Below are positions 8,467-17,246 of a stretch of DNA of 64,000 nucleotides, piece by piece; the first letter of the stretch is position 1, and each line of letters begins with the position of its first letter. A program made the translations under genes and the position numbers. The notes below the pieces were generated by a model that saw nothing but the letters and a program-made list of their open reading frames with translations, was not told where the DNA came from and did no database searches. Source of the DNA: Actinomycetota bacterium (lineage in GTDB: Bacteria; Actinomycetota; Geothermincolia; Geothermincolales; RBG-13-55-18); the NCBI GenBank assembly GCA_014360645.1, contig JACIXD010000002.1:186001-250000 (forward strand). Reading direction: 5' to 3'.

Positions 8467-9432
8467 TTAAGCGCCCTTCAACTCCTTGATCTTCTCCACC
8501 AGCTTGGGGACCACCTTGAAGAGGTCGTCCACGATGCCGTAATCGGCGATGCCGAAGATGGGGGCGTCGGGGTCCTTGTTGATGGCCACGATGACTTCGG
8601 ATCCCTTCATGCCCGTGACGTGCTGGAAGGCTCCGGAGATGCCCACCGCGAGGTAGAGCTTGGGCTTCACCGTCTTGCCGGAGATGCCCACCTGGCGGTC
8701 CGCCGGCAGCCAGCCGGCGTCCACCACCGCGCGGGAGGCGGCGAGGTCGGCGCCCAGGGCCTGGGCGAGCTCCTCCACCACCGGCATGTTCTTGTCCTCG
8801 CGGATGCCGCGGCCCACGCCCACCAGCAGCGTGGACTGGGTGATGTCCACCTCGCCCACCTCGGGCTCCACGTACTCCACGAACTTGCGGTATGAGAGGT
8901 CCTCGGTGACGGGGTTGTCGACCTTGACGATCTCGCCCGACTTGGAGGGATCCTCGGCGGTGAAGGTGGCCTCGCGCACGGTGAGGATGTAAAGGTCGGC
9001 ATCCTTCATGGTGAAGTGCGCGTCGAGCTTTCCGCCGTAGAAGGTACGCGTGGGCTTGGGCTTGTCGCCCTCCATCTCCAGGGCGGTGATGTCGGTGACC
9101 AGGGGAACTCCCAGCTCCACCGCCAGGGCCGGCGCCAGGTCGACGCCCTGGGCGGTGTTGCCGATGAGCACCAGCCCGGGGCCGTGCTCCTTGACGAGGG
9201 CCGAGAGGGCCTTCTGGTAGGCCTCGGAATTGTAGTTCTCGAACAGGGGGTCGTTGACGTAGAGGACCTTGTCCGCGTATCCGGCGGCCTTCTTCGCAAA
9301 GGCGTCCACGTCCTTGCCCAACAGGACGGCGACCACGGTCCCGCCCAGCTTGGCGGCGCCGCAGAGCATCTCCACCGAGACGTCCCGCATCTCGCCGCGA
9401 CGGTGCTCGATGAGAACGAAGATGTCTTTCAT
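8467..9432 (-). CDS. etfA: electron transfer flavoprotein alpha subunit
   Basis: A 321-residue EtfA. The C-terminal FAD-binding domain is clear: 'GRGIREDKN', '[11 protein letters not shown]', '[11 protein letters not shown]', 'GISGAFQH' and '[18 protein letters not shown]'. EtfA with EtfB accepts electrons from acyl-CoA dehydrogenases, two of which are encoded at 37.8 and 40.5 kb. It starts immediately after the etfB stop. A 92-bp gap separates it from hdrA, with no terminator visible, so the operon probably continues. Confidence 0.95.
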   Translation of the reverse strand: MKDIFVLIEHRRGEMRDVSVEMLCGAAKLGGTVVAVLLGKDVDAFAKKAAGYADKVLYVNDPLFENYNSEAYQKALSALVKEHGPGLVLIGNTAQGVDLAPALAVELGVPLVTDITALEMEGDKPKPTRTFYGGKLDAHFTMKDADLYILTVREATFTAEDPSKSGEIVKVDNPVTEDLSYRKFVEYVEPEVGEVDITQSTLLVGVGRGIREDKNMPVVEELAQALGADLAASRAVVDAGWLPADRQVGISGKTVKPKLYLAVGISGAFQHVTGMKGSEVIVAINKDPDAPIFGIADYGIVDDLFKVVPKLVEKIKELKGA

Positions 9433-10230
9433 TTACACCAGCCCCTTCTCCTTCAGGATGGCGGCCAACTTCGCCGCCGTCTCCTCCGGCTCGCCCTCCA
9501 GGATCTCGGCCATCTCGCCCACCACCGGGGGCGTGAACTTCTCCAGCGCCGCCCAGGAACCGGCCTCGCCCACCTCGGAGGCGTCAAGGCCCAGGTCGGC
9601 GGCGGACTTGATGGCGATCTCCTTCTTGGCCGCCTGCTTGATGCCCTTGAAGGAGGCATAGCGCGGCTCGTTGATGCCGGTCTGTATGCCCAGCACGCAG
9701 GGAAGGTCGATCTCCAGGAACTCCATGAGCCCTCCCTCGAGCTCGCGGCCCACCTTGGCGCGCTTGCCGGGCTCCAGTATCTCCACCTTCTTCACGTAGG
9801 TGGCGTGGGGAACGCCCAGCAGCTCTGCCAGGGCGGCGGGCACCACGGCGTAGCCGTCGTCGTCGGCAAGGGCGCCGGTGAAGACGATGTCGTACTCCAG
9901 GCCCTTTATCGCCGCGGCCAGCGCCTTGGCCACCGCGAACCCGTCTCCGCCCTTGAAGGCCTCGTCCTCCAGGCGGATGGCCTCGTCGCCGCCCTTGGCC
10001 AGGGCCATGCGGATGACCTCGTCGGATTCCTTGTCCCCGAGGCTGATCACCGTCACCGTGCCCTCGCCCAGGCGCTCCTTGATCTGGATGGCCTCCTCCA
10101 CGGCGTAGTTGTCGCACTCGTTGATTCCGAAGGATAGTCTGCTCTTGTCGATATCCTTTCCCGAGGCGTCGATGTGGACCTCGGACTCGGCGGTGTCCGG
10201 GACCCTCTTCACGCATACCACCATGTTCAT
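9433..10230 (-). CDS. etfB: electron transfer flavoprotein beta subunit
   Basis: A 265-residue EtfB, starting with the family signature 'VVCVKRVPDT', then 'NECDNYAVEEAI' and 'NEPRYASFKGI'. The nucleotide-binding loop reads 'TGALADDDGYAVVP'. From memory, bifurcating EtfB proteins usually have a DGDTAQVGP-like sequence at this site and classical ones DDDxxQTG, so the bifurcation status is unclear. A good Shine-Dalgarno (GAGGTG) precedes ATG 10230. It pairs with the abutting etfA. Confidence 0.94.
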   Translation of the reverse strand: MNMVVCVKRVPDTAESEVHIDASGKDIDKSRLSFGINECDNYAVEEAIQIKERLGEGTVTVISLGDKESDEVIRMALAKGGDEAIRLEDEAFKGGDGFAVAKALAAAIKGLEYDIVFTGALADDDGYAVVPAALAELLGVPHATYVKKVEILEPGKRAKVGRELEGGLMEFLEIDLPCVLGIQTGINEPRYASFKGIKQAAKKEIAIKSAADLGLDASEVGEAGSWAALEKFTPPVVGEMAEILEGEPEETAAKLAAILKEKGLV

Positions 10231-10297
10231 ACGCTTTTCACCTCTTCCCTCTGATTCCCGATTCCGTTACCGATGCCTCACGTTCCGGCCCGTATAT

Positions 10298-11434
10298 CTA
10301 CAGAGCCTCGGCCAGGAGCTCGAGGATGTCCGCCACGCGCATCTCCTCCTCCACGCCCTTGACCTTGGTGGCGTCCTCCAGGGTCAGCAGGCAGAAGGGG
10401 CAGGCTACGGCGATGACCTCGGCGCCCATCTCTTTGGCGTCCTCAACCCTGATCTCCGCAAGGCGCTCCGCCTTGGACTCGCTCTCCACCCACATCTTTC
10501 CGCCCCCGCCCTCGCAGCAGAGGCTGCGTTCGCGGCAGCGGTCGAACTCCCGGAACTCCACCCCGGGGATGCGGGTGATGATGTAGCGAGGCTCGTCGTA
10601 GATGTCGTTCTGCTTCCCGAGGAAGCAGGGGTCGTGGTAGGTGACCACCTTGGCCATCTCCCCGCTGAGCTGGAGCTTGCCCTCCTCGAGGAGCTCCGCC
10701 ACCAGCTCGGTGTAGTGGAGCACCGGGTGCTTGAGCCCGTGGTACTCCTTCTTGAGGGTGTTGTAGCAGTGGGGGCTGATGCAGACGATGCGGTTGACGT
10801 TGAAGGAGTTGAGGAGCTCCACGTTCTCCTCGTCGCACATCTCGAAGAGGCCCTCCTCCCCGAGACGGCGCACCTCGCTGCCGCAGCAGCTCTCCTCCTC
10901 GCCGATGATCCCGAAGTCCACACCGGCCGCGTTGAGCACCTTCACCAGGGCTTGGGCCACCTTCATCACCCGGGGGTCGTAGGCGTCGGTGCAGCAGACG
11001 AAGAGGAGCACGTCGGTGGTCTCCTCCGCCTCCGGCTCCAGGGCCTCCACCTCCAGGTCGGCGGTCCAATCCAGGCGCTTGGCGCGCGGCGACCCCCAGG
11101 GGTTGCCGTCCTTGAAGATGGACTCCAGGGCGTCGCGCACCGTGGGCTGCACCCTGCCCTCCTCGATCTGCAGGCTGCGCAGCCCGATGAGCACCTCGAG
11201 GGGCTCAAGACCCTTGGGGCAGCGCGCCGCGCAGGTGTAGCAGGTGGTGCAGTCCCAGATCTCGGGCTTCTCGGAGAGCTCCTCCAGCCGCTCCTCGTTC
11301 TGGGTGTCGTACATGAAGCACCTGACCCTGAGGTCGGTCCTCAGTGCGACGGGGCAACCACCCGTACACCTCCCGCACTGGATGCATCCGAGGAGGTCGT
11401 ACTTCTCGACGAAACCGATTTCTTCAGCGCACAT
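10298..11434 (-). CDS. HdrD-like (Fe-S) oxidoreductase: two 4Fe-4S clusters plus two CCG domains
   Basis: A 378-residue soluble fusion of HdrC-like and HdrB-like parts. N-terminal clusters are CIQCGRCTGGCP (~residue 17) and CTTCYTCAARCP (~residue 62). Two cysteine-rich CCG domains follow: the first with 'VCC...ESCCG...CISPHC', the second with 'HDPCFLG...SLCCEGGGGKMW...ACPFC'. In methanogen HdrB the CCG domains hold noncubane clusters that reduce the disulfide; in bacteria similar proteins face ETF, quinones or unknown thiols. No transmembrane helix is present, so it is cytosolic. It is the first gene of the operon, ~100 nt downstream of the predicted promoter. The terminal acceptor cannot be read from sequence. 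Confidence 0.9.
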   Translation of the reverse strand: MCAEEIGFVEKYDLLGCIQCGRCTGGCPVALRTDLRVRCFMYDTQNEERLEELSEKPEIWDCTTCYTCAARCPKGLEPLEVLIGLRSLQIEEGRVQPTVRDALESIFKDGNPWGSPRAKRLDWTADLEVEALEPEAEETTDVLLFVCCTDAYDPRVMKVAQALVKVLNAAGVDFGIIGEEESCCGSEVRRLGEEGLFEMCDEENVELLNSFNVNRIVCISPHCYNTLKKEYHGLKHPVLHYTELVAELLEEGKLQLSGEMAKVVTYHDPCFLGKQNDIYDEPRYIITRIPGVEFREFDRCRERSLCCEGGGGKMWVESESKAERLAEIRVEDAKEMGAEVIAVACPFCLLTLEDATKVKGVEEEMRVADILELLAEAL

Positions 11435-11758
11435 GATTTACCCCGCTCCGTTTCCTTTTCCGTTCACTGTCGCTTACCTGACTCTATCTCTACTGCCGCA
11501 TCTTACCCGTGGAAAAACAGGGTATCTCGGCACGGGCCATCATATTATATTAGATATTTTTCCGGGGTTTCAAGGAGCACCGCGGGTGGGAGATACAGGG
11601 CGGCGGCCATTCGTGGGGCATCGCGAACACCGCGGGCGCCCTTCCACCATCTTCCACCCCTTCACCAGGGCGAGGGCGCATGCCTTTACTTTTTTGTCCA
11701 CGCCTCTCCGGACGGGGAAGCGGCGCCCCGCCACGGCACGGCCGTACCCGTCAGCGGC
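11435..11758. other. operon leader and intergenic DNA upstream of the Hdr/Etf/Flx operon
   Basis: It holds the promoter at 11544-11573 and an approximately 100-nt leader of the first operon gene. The left half shows no clear hairpin or riboswitch fold by eye. No terminator with a T-run was seen for the mutase subunit ending at 11759. Confidence 0.5.
11544..11573 (-). promoter_or_regulatory. sigma70-type promoter of the HdrD-Etf-HdrA-Flx operon
   Basis: Read on the minus strand: -35 TTGAAA (11568-11573), 18-bp spacer, -10 TATAAT (11544-11549, perfect consensus), in one of the few A+T-rich patches of the region. Transcription would start near 11537, about 100 nt before the ATG at 11434. Confidence 0.7.
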
Positions 11759-12160
11759 CTATGCGCCGCCGAAGTTCTTGTCCAGGAAGGAGACGATCTC
11801 GGAGATGGTCGTGCCGGGGGTGAATATCTCCGCCACCCCCATGCGCCGGAGCTCCACGGCGTCGTCCTCGGGTATGATCCCCCCGCCGAAGACCATGATC
11901 TTCTCGCCTCCCCTCTCGGCCAGGAGCTCCATGACCCGCGGAAAGAGGGTCATGTGGGCGCCGGAGAGTATGGAGAGGCCCACCGCGTCCACGTCCTCCT
12001 GGATGGCCGCCTCCGCTATCTGTTCCGGGGTCTGATGCAGGCCGGTGTAGATGACCTCATAGCCGGCGTCCGCGAGGCCGCGGGCCACCACCTTGGCGCC
12101 GCGGTCATGCCCGTCCAGGCCGGGCTTGGCGATAAGGATGCGTCTTTTTCCCCGCTCCAT
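11759..12160 (-). CDS. cobalamin-binding small subunit of acyl-CoA mutase
   Basis: A 133-residue B12-binding domain protein. DGHDRG near residue 15 is the DxHxxG motif whose His coordinates cobalt; 'SILSGAHM' and '[11 protein letters not shown]' are the SxL and GGxIP loops. It should form the adenosylcobalamin-dependent mutase with the large subunit encoded upstream (12460-14097). The start chosen is ATG 12160, because GGAGG lies 5 bases upstream; the ATG at 12172 itself overlaps that ribosome site. A gap of about 300 bp separates it from the large-subunit gene, longer than usual for this pair. Confidence 0.93.
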   Translation of the reverse strand: MERGKRRILIAKPGLDGHDRGAKVVARGLADAGYEVIYTGLHQTPEQIAEAAIQEDVDAVGLSILSGAHMTLFPRVMELLAERGGEKIMVFGGGIIPEDDAVELRRMGVAEIFTPGTTISEIVSFLDKNFGGA

Positions 12161-12459
12161 GATCCCCTCCACTCACAACCACGCTCCGGCATCTTTTCTG
12201 GACCGCCTAAAGTATATTAGAGCGGCCCTTTCCCAGGAAGTGCCCCCGGGTCGTCCCCCGCGCCGCACACGCCTGAAGAAATGCCTCCATTCCGAGCATA
12301 CGTGGCGGAAAGCGTCACGCGGACTCCGGGGAACAGGATCATCGCGCGGTACTTCCGGCATGACGGCATCCGCCCCGGAGATCTATCGGAACGCAAGAGA
12401 GGCTCGTGAGGGACGTCGCACGGTCCTTGCGGCATTACGGCAGCCGGTGAAAGCCGGGA

Positions 12460-14097
12460 TCAGAAGAGGGGGGTTTCGCGGTACTCCCCGAAGACCTCCC
12501 GCAGAGCGCCGATGATCTCTCCTTCCGTGCAGTAGGCGCGGGCACAGGAGAGGATGAGGGGCATAAGGTTGGCGTCGCCCCGCGCCCCCTCCTTGAGCGC
12601 CTCCAGGCTTGCGTCCACCTGCGAGGATGACCGCGACGAGCGCAGCTCGGCCAGCTTGTCCCTCTGTTTTTTCTCCACCGCGGGGTCTATCTTCAGCAGC
12701 TCGATGGAAAGGGTCTCCTCCTCGTTGCGGTAGCGGTTCACCCCCACCACCACCCGCTTCCCGCTCTCGATCTCCCGCTGGTAGCGGTAGGCGGCGTCGG
12801 CGATCTCGCGCTGGAAGAACCCCTGGTCGATGGCCGCCAGCACCCCTCCCAGTTCCTCTATCCTGCGGAAGTACTCCTCTGCCTCCCGCTCCATGCGGTC
12901 GGTGAGCGCCTCCACGAAGTAGGACCCCCCCAAAGGGTCGATGACGTTGGCGACCCCGGTCTCGTGGGCGATGAGCTGCTGGGTCCGGAGGGCTATCTCC
13001 ACCGCCTTCTCCGTGGGCAAGGCCAGGGTCTCGTCCATGGAGTTGGTGTGCAGGCTCTGAGTGCCCCCGAGGACCGCGGAGAGGGCCTGGAAGGCGGTGC
13101 GCACGATGTTGTTCTCCGGCTGCTGGGCGGTGAGGGAACAGCCCGCGGTCTGGGTGTGGAAGCGCAGCATCCAGGAGCGCGGGTCTTTGGCTCCGTACTT
13201 CTCGCGCATGTGGCGGGCCCAGATGCGGCGGGCGGCGCGGTACTTGGCGATCTCCTCGAAGAAGTCCACGTGGGCGTTGAAGAAGAAGGAGAGGCGGGGG
13301 GCGAATTCGTCCACGTCCAGCCCCGCCGCGATTCCCGCCTCCACGTAGGCGAAGCCGTCCGCCAGGGTGAAGGCCAGCTCCTGCACCGCGGTGGAGCCGG
13401 CCTCGCGGATGTGGTAGCCGCTGATGGAGATGGTGTTCCAGCGCGGCACCTCGCGCGAGCAGAAGGCGAGGATGTCGGTGATGACGCGCAGGGAGGGGCG
13501 AGGAGGGAAGATCCAGCTCTTCTGGGCGATGTATTCCTTTAAGATGTCGTTCTGGATGGTGCCCCCCAGCTCGGAGAAGGAGGCCCCCTGCTTCTCGCCC
13601 ACGCAGAGGTAGAAGGCCAGGAGCACCGCCGCGGGGCCGTTGATGGTCATGGAGGTGGTGATGTCTCTGAGGGGGATGCCCTCGAAAAGCGTCTCCATGT
13701 CCGCCAGGGAGTCGATGGCCACCCCGCAGCGCCCCACCTCCCCCTCGGCCAGGGGATCGTCGGAATCCCGCCCCATGATGGTGGGCATGTCGAAGGCCAC
13801 CGAGAGGCCGGTCTGGCCCCGCTCCAGGAGGAACCTGTAACGCCGGTTGGTGTCCTCGGCGGTGCCGAAGCCCGCAAACTGGCGCATGGTCCAGAGCCTC
13901 CCCCGGTACATGGTGGCCTGCACCCCCCGGGTGAAGGGATAGAGGCCCGGGTATCCGAGGTCCCGCTCGTAGTCCAGCCCCTCTACGTCCTCGGGGGCGT
14001 AAAGGGGGTCGAGTTCCTGCCCGGACACGGTGGTGAAATCCGCATCCCGCAGGGAAGAAGGAAGGTAGTGCTCCTTGAGCCAGCTACTTTTATCCAT
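12460..14097 (-). CDS. methylmalonyl-CoA mutase family, large (catalytic) subunit
   Basis: A 545-residue TIM-barrel mutase of the split type, lacking its own B12 domain. Conserved segments include '[15 protein letters not shown]', '[17 protein letters not shown]', '[11 protein letters not shown]', '[11 protein letters not shown]', '[19 protein letters not shown]' and '[10 protein letters not shown]'. The reaction is most likely (R)-methylmalonyl-CoA to succinyl-CoA isomerisation. The residue that aligns with substrate-contacting Tyr89 of Propionibacterium mutase is Gln (RGVQATMY), while the Arg207 equivalent (PSLRVI) is kept. A related substrate such as isobutyryl- or another branched acyl-CoA is therefore possible. 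It is followed by the B12 subunit and preceded by a cobalamin adenosyltransferase gene. Confidence 0.92.
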   Translation of the reverse strand: MDKSSWLKEHYLPSSLRDADFTTVSGQELDPLYAPEDVEGLDYERDLGYPGLYPFTRGVQATMYRGRLWTMRQFAGFGTAEDTNRRYRFLLERGQTGLSVAFDMPTIMGRDSDDPLAEGEVGRCGVAIDSLADMETLFEGIPLRDITTSMTINGPAAVLLAFYLCVGEKQGASFSELGGTIQNDILKEYIAQKSWIFPPRPSLRVITDILAFCSREVPRWNTISISGYHIREAGSTAVQELAFTLADGFAYVEAGIAAGLDVDEFAPRLSFFFNAHVDFFEEIAKYRAARRIWARHMREKYGAKDPRSWMLRFHTQTAGCSLTAQQPENNIVRTAFQALSAVLGGTQSLHTNSMDETLALPTEKAVEIALRTQQLIAHETGVANVIDPLGGSYFVEALTDRMEREAEEYFRRIEELGGVLAAIDQGFFQREIADAAYRYQREIESGKRVVVGVNRYRNEEETLSIELLKIDPAVEKKQRDKLAELRSSRSSSQVDASLEALKEGARGDANLMPLILSCARAYCTEGEIIGALREVFGEYRETPLF

Positions 14098-14241
14098 TAT
14101 CTTCCACCTCGTTCAAGTCGTTTCTAGGCCGGCCACATCAGGCCCGGGCCGGGGCGTAGACCGCGAGCCGGCAATCGATCCCCTTCCTTGTCCTCTCGCG
14201 GAGAAAAGGATGGGCCGGGCGGATGTCACTCTGCCGGCGAG

Positions 14242-14751
14242 CTAGTATTCGATCCCCTTCCTCATCTGCACGCCCTGCCGGTAATGGTGTTTGACCTCGC
14301 GTACCTCGCTCACCAGGTCGGCCAGCTCTATGAGCTCCGGCGGCGCGTACCTTCCGGTGCACACCACCTCCATCTCCCGGGGACAGGAGCGCAGGAATTC
14401 GAGCACCTCTTCCACGGGGAGCAGCCCGTAATCCATGGCCACGTTTATCTCGTCCAGGATGAGCATGCCGTGCTCTCCCTCCGCGGCCACCTTCCTGGCC
14501 AACTCGAAGCCCTCGCGCGCCATACGCAGGTCCACCTCCTCCGGCTCGCCTTTCTTCACGAACTCGTCGCGGCCGGCCATGACGATGGTGAACCCCGGCA
14601 GGCATCTCTCGCAGGTGATCAGCTCCCCGTAGGTGCGCCCCTTCATGAACTGCACCATGAACACCTTCGTCCCGTGTCCGAGGGCGCGCAGGGCCTGGCC
14701 CAGGGCGGCGGTGGTCTTTCCCTTCCCGTCTCCCGTGTATACCTGGATCAT
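14242..14751 (-). CDS. cobO: cob(I)alamin adenosyltransferase, CobA/CobO/BtuR type
   Basis: A 169-residue ATP:corrinoid adenosyltransferase. The N-terminal P-loop 'GDGKGKTTAALGQALRA', the 'MVQFMKG' strand and 'LILDEINVAMDYGLL' are family signatures. It makes adenosylcobalamin, the cofactor of the mutase encoded directly downstream, and would act in the cytosol. Its ATG overlaps the stop of the preceding zinc-ribbon gene (ATGA). A 144-bp gap leads to the mutase large subunit. Context and family function agree well. Confidence 0.94.
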   Translation of the reverse strand: MIQVYTGDGKGKTTAALGQALRALGHGTKVFMVQFMKGRTYGELITCERCLPGFTIVMAGRDEFVKKGEPEEVDLRMAREGFELARKVAAEGEHGMLILDEINVAMDYGLLPVEEVLEFLRSCPREMEVVCTGRYAPPELIELADLVSEVREVKHHYRQGVQMRKGIEY

Positions 14752-15668
14752 TCTCTCACCTTCGCTCCGCAGTTGGGGCAGAAACGGGCATCGAGGTCCG
14801 TTACCGCCGTCCAGCAGCTCGGGCAGGCGATGGTCTCCTCCGCCGAGGGCTCCGCGGAGGACGCCGCCTGTTCCGCGGTCTCTCCCGTCCGCGGCGACGC
14901 CGTCGGCTTCTCCTCCGCCGCCGCATCTCCCTCGCCCGCCCCCTCTTCACGGGCGGCCGGCCCGGTCTCCTCGGACGCCTCGGGTCCCCTTTCCCCTTCT
15001 CCCGTGACCTCCGCCGCCCCGGGCACGGGCGTTGTGGCCGCGGTGGCCTCCGCCATCGCCGTCACCCTTATGCCGCAGTTGCCGCAGAACAGGGCGTCCT
15101 CGTCCAGTGGCGCCCCGCACTGAGGGCACGTGCGGGCCACGACGGGGGTCGCCGCCTGTGCGGGCGGAGGCGCGGCCGGCCCGGTCACCGGGGCCTGGGC
15201 CGGGGTGCCCGCGACCGCCGGCTGGCCCGGGACCGGTGAGGGCATCACCGCCCCTGGAGGCACCGGAACCGCCGCCCCGGGCACGGGAGGAGGCGGAGCC
15301 AACGGCGCCGCCGGCGCCGTTCCGCCCGGCGCGGCAGGCATTCCCGGCTGCACCGGGGCGGCAAGCGCGCCCCCGCAGGAAGGACAGTATAGGGCGCCCT
15401 TTACCACCTCCCCGCCGCAGCGCGGGCAGCGCGGCCTCTGTGCCACCTCTTTCGCCGCCTTGAGCTGGGCCAGCAGGGTTTCCCACTGCGCCGTCTGCGT
15501 CTTGATGTCCTTGAGGGTGCGGTAGGCCTCGAGCATCTCGGGCCGGGAAAGCCCTCCTTCCTCCCCGGCCTGGAAAGCCAACTGGCCGAGGTAATAGATA
15601 TATTGTTCCTCGCGCTGCCTCAGCTGCTTGAGGAACTTCTTTATTTGTCCGGGGTTGTACTGTTCCAT
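14748..15668 (-). CDS. zinc-ribbon protein with coiled N-terminus and Pro/Ala-rich linker
   Basis: A 306-residue protein of unknown function. Residues 1-75 are helical and charged ('KKFLKQLRQREEQYIYYLGQL'). Three zinc ribbons are visible: CPRCGG/CPSCGG (~residues 80-100), CPQCG/CGNCG (~185-205) and CPSC/CPNCG (~290-305). They are separated by Pro/Ala/Gly-rich and Glu/Thr-rich linkers. The start is placed at ATG 15668, with GGAGG 8 bases upstream; the upstream ATG 15683 lies within that ribosome site. It is translationally coupled to the adenosyltransferase gene, which hints at a link with B12 supply, but nothing in the protein shows a corrinoid site. No signal peptide. Confidence 0.75.
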   Translation of the reverse strand: MEQYNPGQIKKFLKQLRQREEQYIYYLGQLAFQAGEEGGLSRPEMLEAYRTLKDIKTQTAQWETLLAQLKAAKEVAQRPRCPRCGGEVVKGALYCPSCGGALAAPVQPGMPAAPGGTAPAAPLAPPPPVPGAAVPVPPGAVMPSPVPGQPAVAGTPAQAPVTGPAAPPPAQAATPVVARTCPQCGAPLDEDALFCGNCGIRVTAMAEATAATTPVPGAAEVTGEGERGPEASEETGPAAREEGAGEGDAAAEEKPTASPRTGETAEQAASSAEPSAEETIACPSCWTAVTDLDARFCPNCGAKVRE

Positions 15669-16027
15669 CGCCCTTCCCTCCATCTCACGGCGCTTTCAGA
15701 CCTTCTCGGAACCCATCGGAGGGAAGTGAGTCGTGCCGTTCCATCGCCCTTCCCTCCATCTACTCGGGATATACCCGCCGTCTTACCGCCATCCCGGTCA
15801 GCCGGTGAGCTTTTATGCTAACAATAGCAAAAAACGGGCCACGTCACATGCCCTTACCGTCCCCGCGGCCCCCGACCCCGTCCCCCCGGCGTTCGGAAAA
15901 GTGTTAAGCGGCGATTGCTAAATTGCTTTACCCGCGGTTTTGTATTAGGATTAGAGATGCTTCCCCACGGGACGGGGGAGCACCGTTTCGGTTCGGCGTC
16001 TAAGCAGGGAAAGCAGGAGGTGTTGCC
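15669..16027. other. divergent intergenic region between zinc-ribbon and BKACE genes
   Basis: This region must hold promoters for both directions. The sequence GGAGGGAAGTGAGTCG repeats the area around the minus-strand start. There are A+T-richer patches at about 15810-15832 (with TGCTAacaaTAGCA) and 15910-15955. I could not pick a confident -35/-10 pair. An AGGAGG ribosome site at 16014-16019 serves the plus-strand gene. Confidence 0.45.
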
Positions 16028-16903
16028 ATGTCGCTCGAGGATAAGTGCATCATCACGGCGGCCTTGGCCGGAGCCGCGACCATGAAATCCCAGAACCCCG
16101 CGGTGCCCTATACCGTGGAGGAGTTCGTGGAGGAGGCCTACAAATGCTACAACGCGGGGTGCGCCATCGTCCACATCCACGCCCGCGACCCCGAAACGGG
16201 TCTTCCCACCGCGAGCATCGACGTGTTGCGCGAGATCGTCAAGGGGATCACCGAGAAATGCCCCATCGTCATCAACCTCTCCACCGCCATCGGCATCGGC
16301 GCCACCCCCGAGGAGCGCATCAACGTGGTGAAGCAGCTCAAGCCGGAGATGGCCTCCCTCAACACCAACTCCATGAACTTCGCCCTCGGGGACTGGAAGA
16401 ACCACGTGGTGCTGGGAGAGACGGTGTTTACCAACACCTTCCAGATGCTGGTCGATTTTGCAAAGGAGATGAAGGAGGCCGGGACCAAGCCGGAGCTCGA
16501 GGTCTATGACGTGGGCGGCATCTACAACACCCTCTTCGTCCGCCACCAGGGCATCTTCGTGGAGCCCCTGCACTACCAGTTCGTATGGGGGGTTCTGGGG
16601 GGTTGCTGGTTCGACCTCGGCAACTTCAAGCGCTTCATGGACCTCATCCCCGACGACGCCACCTGGAGCACCTGCGGCGTCGGCCCGGCGCAGTTCCGCG
16701 GCGCCTTCGTGGCCGCCCAGGAGGGCGGGCATATCCGCGTCGGCCTGGAGGACAACATCACCGTTAAGAAGGGCGTTCTGGCCAAGGGCTCGTACGAGCA
16801 GGTGGAGAAAGTGGTCAAGATCATCGAGCTCGCGGACCGCGAGCCGGCTACCCCCGACGAGGCGCGCCAGATCCTCGGCCTCAAGGGCGGGCCCGAGCTG
16901 TAG
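16028..16903 (+). CDS. beta-keto acid cleavage enzyme (BKACE, DUF849)
   Basis: A 291-residue TIM-barrel Zn enzyme of the 3-keto-5-aminohexanoate cleavage (Kce) family. These enzymes cleave a beta-keto acid with acetyl-CoA to give acetoacetate plus a new acyl-CoA. 'IVHIHARD' (~residues 45-52) holds the two Zn-binding histidines and 'VGLEDN' (~residue 241) the conserved Glu. Length is standard. AGGAGG sits 7 bases before ATG 16028. The exact substrate cannot be read; BKACE members act on many beta-keto acids. It stands alone on the plus strand, followed by duplicated terminators. Confidence 0.9.
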   Translation: MSLEDKCIITAALAGAATMKSQNPAVPYTVEEFVEEAYKCYNAGCAIVHIHARDPETGLPTASIDVLREIVKGITEKCPIVINLSTAIGIGATPEERINVVKQLKPEMASLNTNSMNFALGDWKNHVVLGETVFTNTFQMLVDFAKEMKEAGTKPELEVYDVGGIYNTLFVRHQGIFVEPLHYQFVWGVLGGCWFDLGNFKRFMDLIPDDATWSTCGVGPAQFRGAFVAAQEGGHIRVGLEDNITVKKGVLAKGSYEQVEKVVKIIELADREPATPDEARQILGLKGGPEL

Positions 16904-16971
16904 AGGAAAACCGCACGACCGGCCCGACCGGACGGGCGGGGTCACGCGAAAGGGCCATCAGAGAGACATAG

Positions 16972-16994
16972 GGCGCCCCATCCGGGGCGCCTTT
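16972..16994 (+). terminator. terminator hairpin, copy 1 of the duplicated unit
   Basis: GGCGCCCC (16972-16979), loop ATCC, GGGGCGCC (16984-16991), then TTT. It lies 69 bases past the BKACE stop. The T-run is short, so termination is probable rather than certain. Confidence 0.65.
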
Positions 16995-17104
16995 CATCTG
17001 TTCTGCTCTTCCATGCAGTACGCAGGTCGCCGCTTTCCGCCGGGGAGGACATATACAGGCCCGACCGGACGGGCGGGGTCACGCGAAAGGGCCTTCAGGG
17101 AGAC

Positions 17105-17131
17105 AAAAGGCGCCCCATCCGGGGCGCCTTT
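17105..17131. terminator. bidirectional terminator hairpin, copy 2
   Basis: Arms 17109-17116 and 17121-17128, with TTT on the plus side and four A residues (17105-17108) giving TTTT on the minus side. It can serve both the plus-strand BKACE gene and the minus-strand FAD oxidoreductase ending at 17247. Confidence 0.65.
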
Positions 17132-17246
17132 CACCTGTTCTGCTCTTCCATGCAGTACGCAGGTCGCCGCTCTCCGCCGGGGAGGACATATGCAGGCCCT
17201 TCGCCGGCGCATGCTGACCCTTGCCGCCGAGATGACGGCGCTTTTT

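Larger units (their letters stand above)
16921..17197. repeat. tandem duplication, two copies of a 137-bp unit
   Basis: Copy 1 starts at 16921 and copy 2 at 17058, differing at only a few positions. Each unit contains a perfect GGCGCCCC/GGGGCGCC hairpin and shared flanks such as TCTTCCATGCAGTACGCAGG. It lies between the convergent BKACE and FAD-oxidoreductase genes. It looks like a recent local duplication of a terminator region. Confidence 0.93.
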
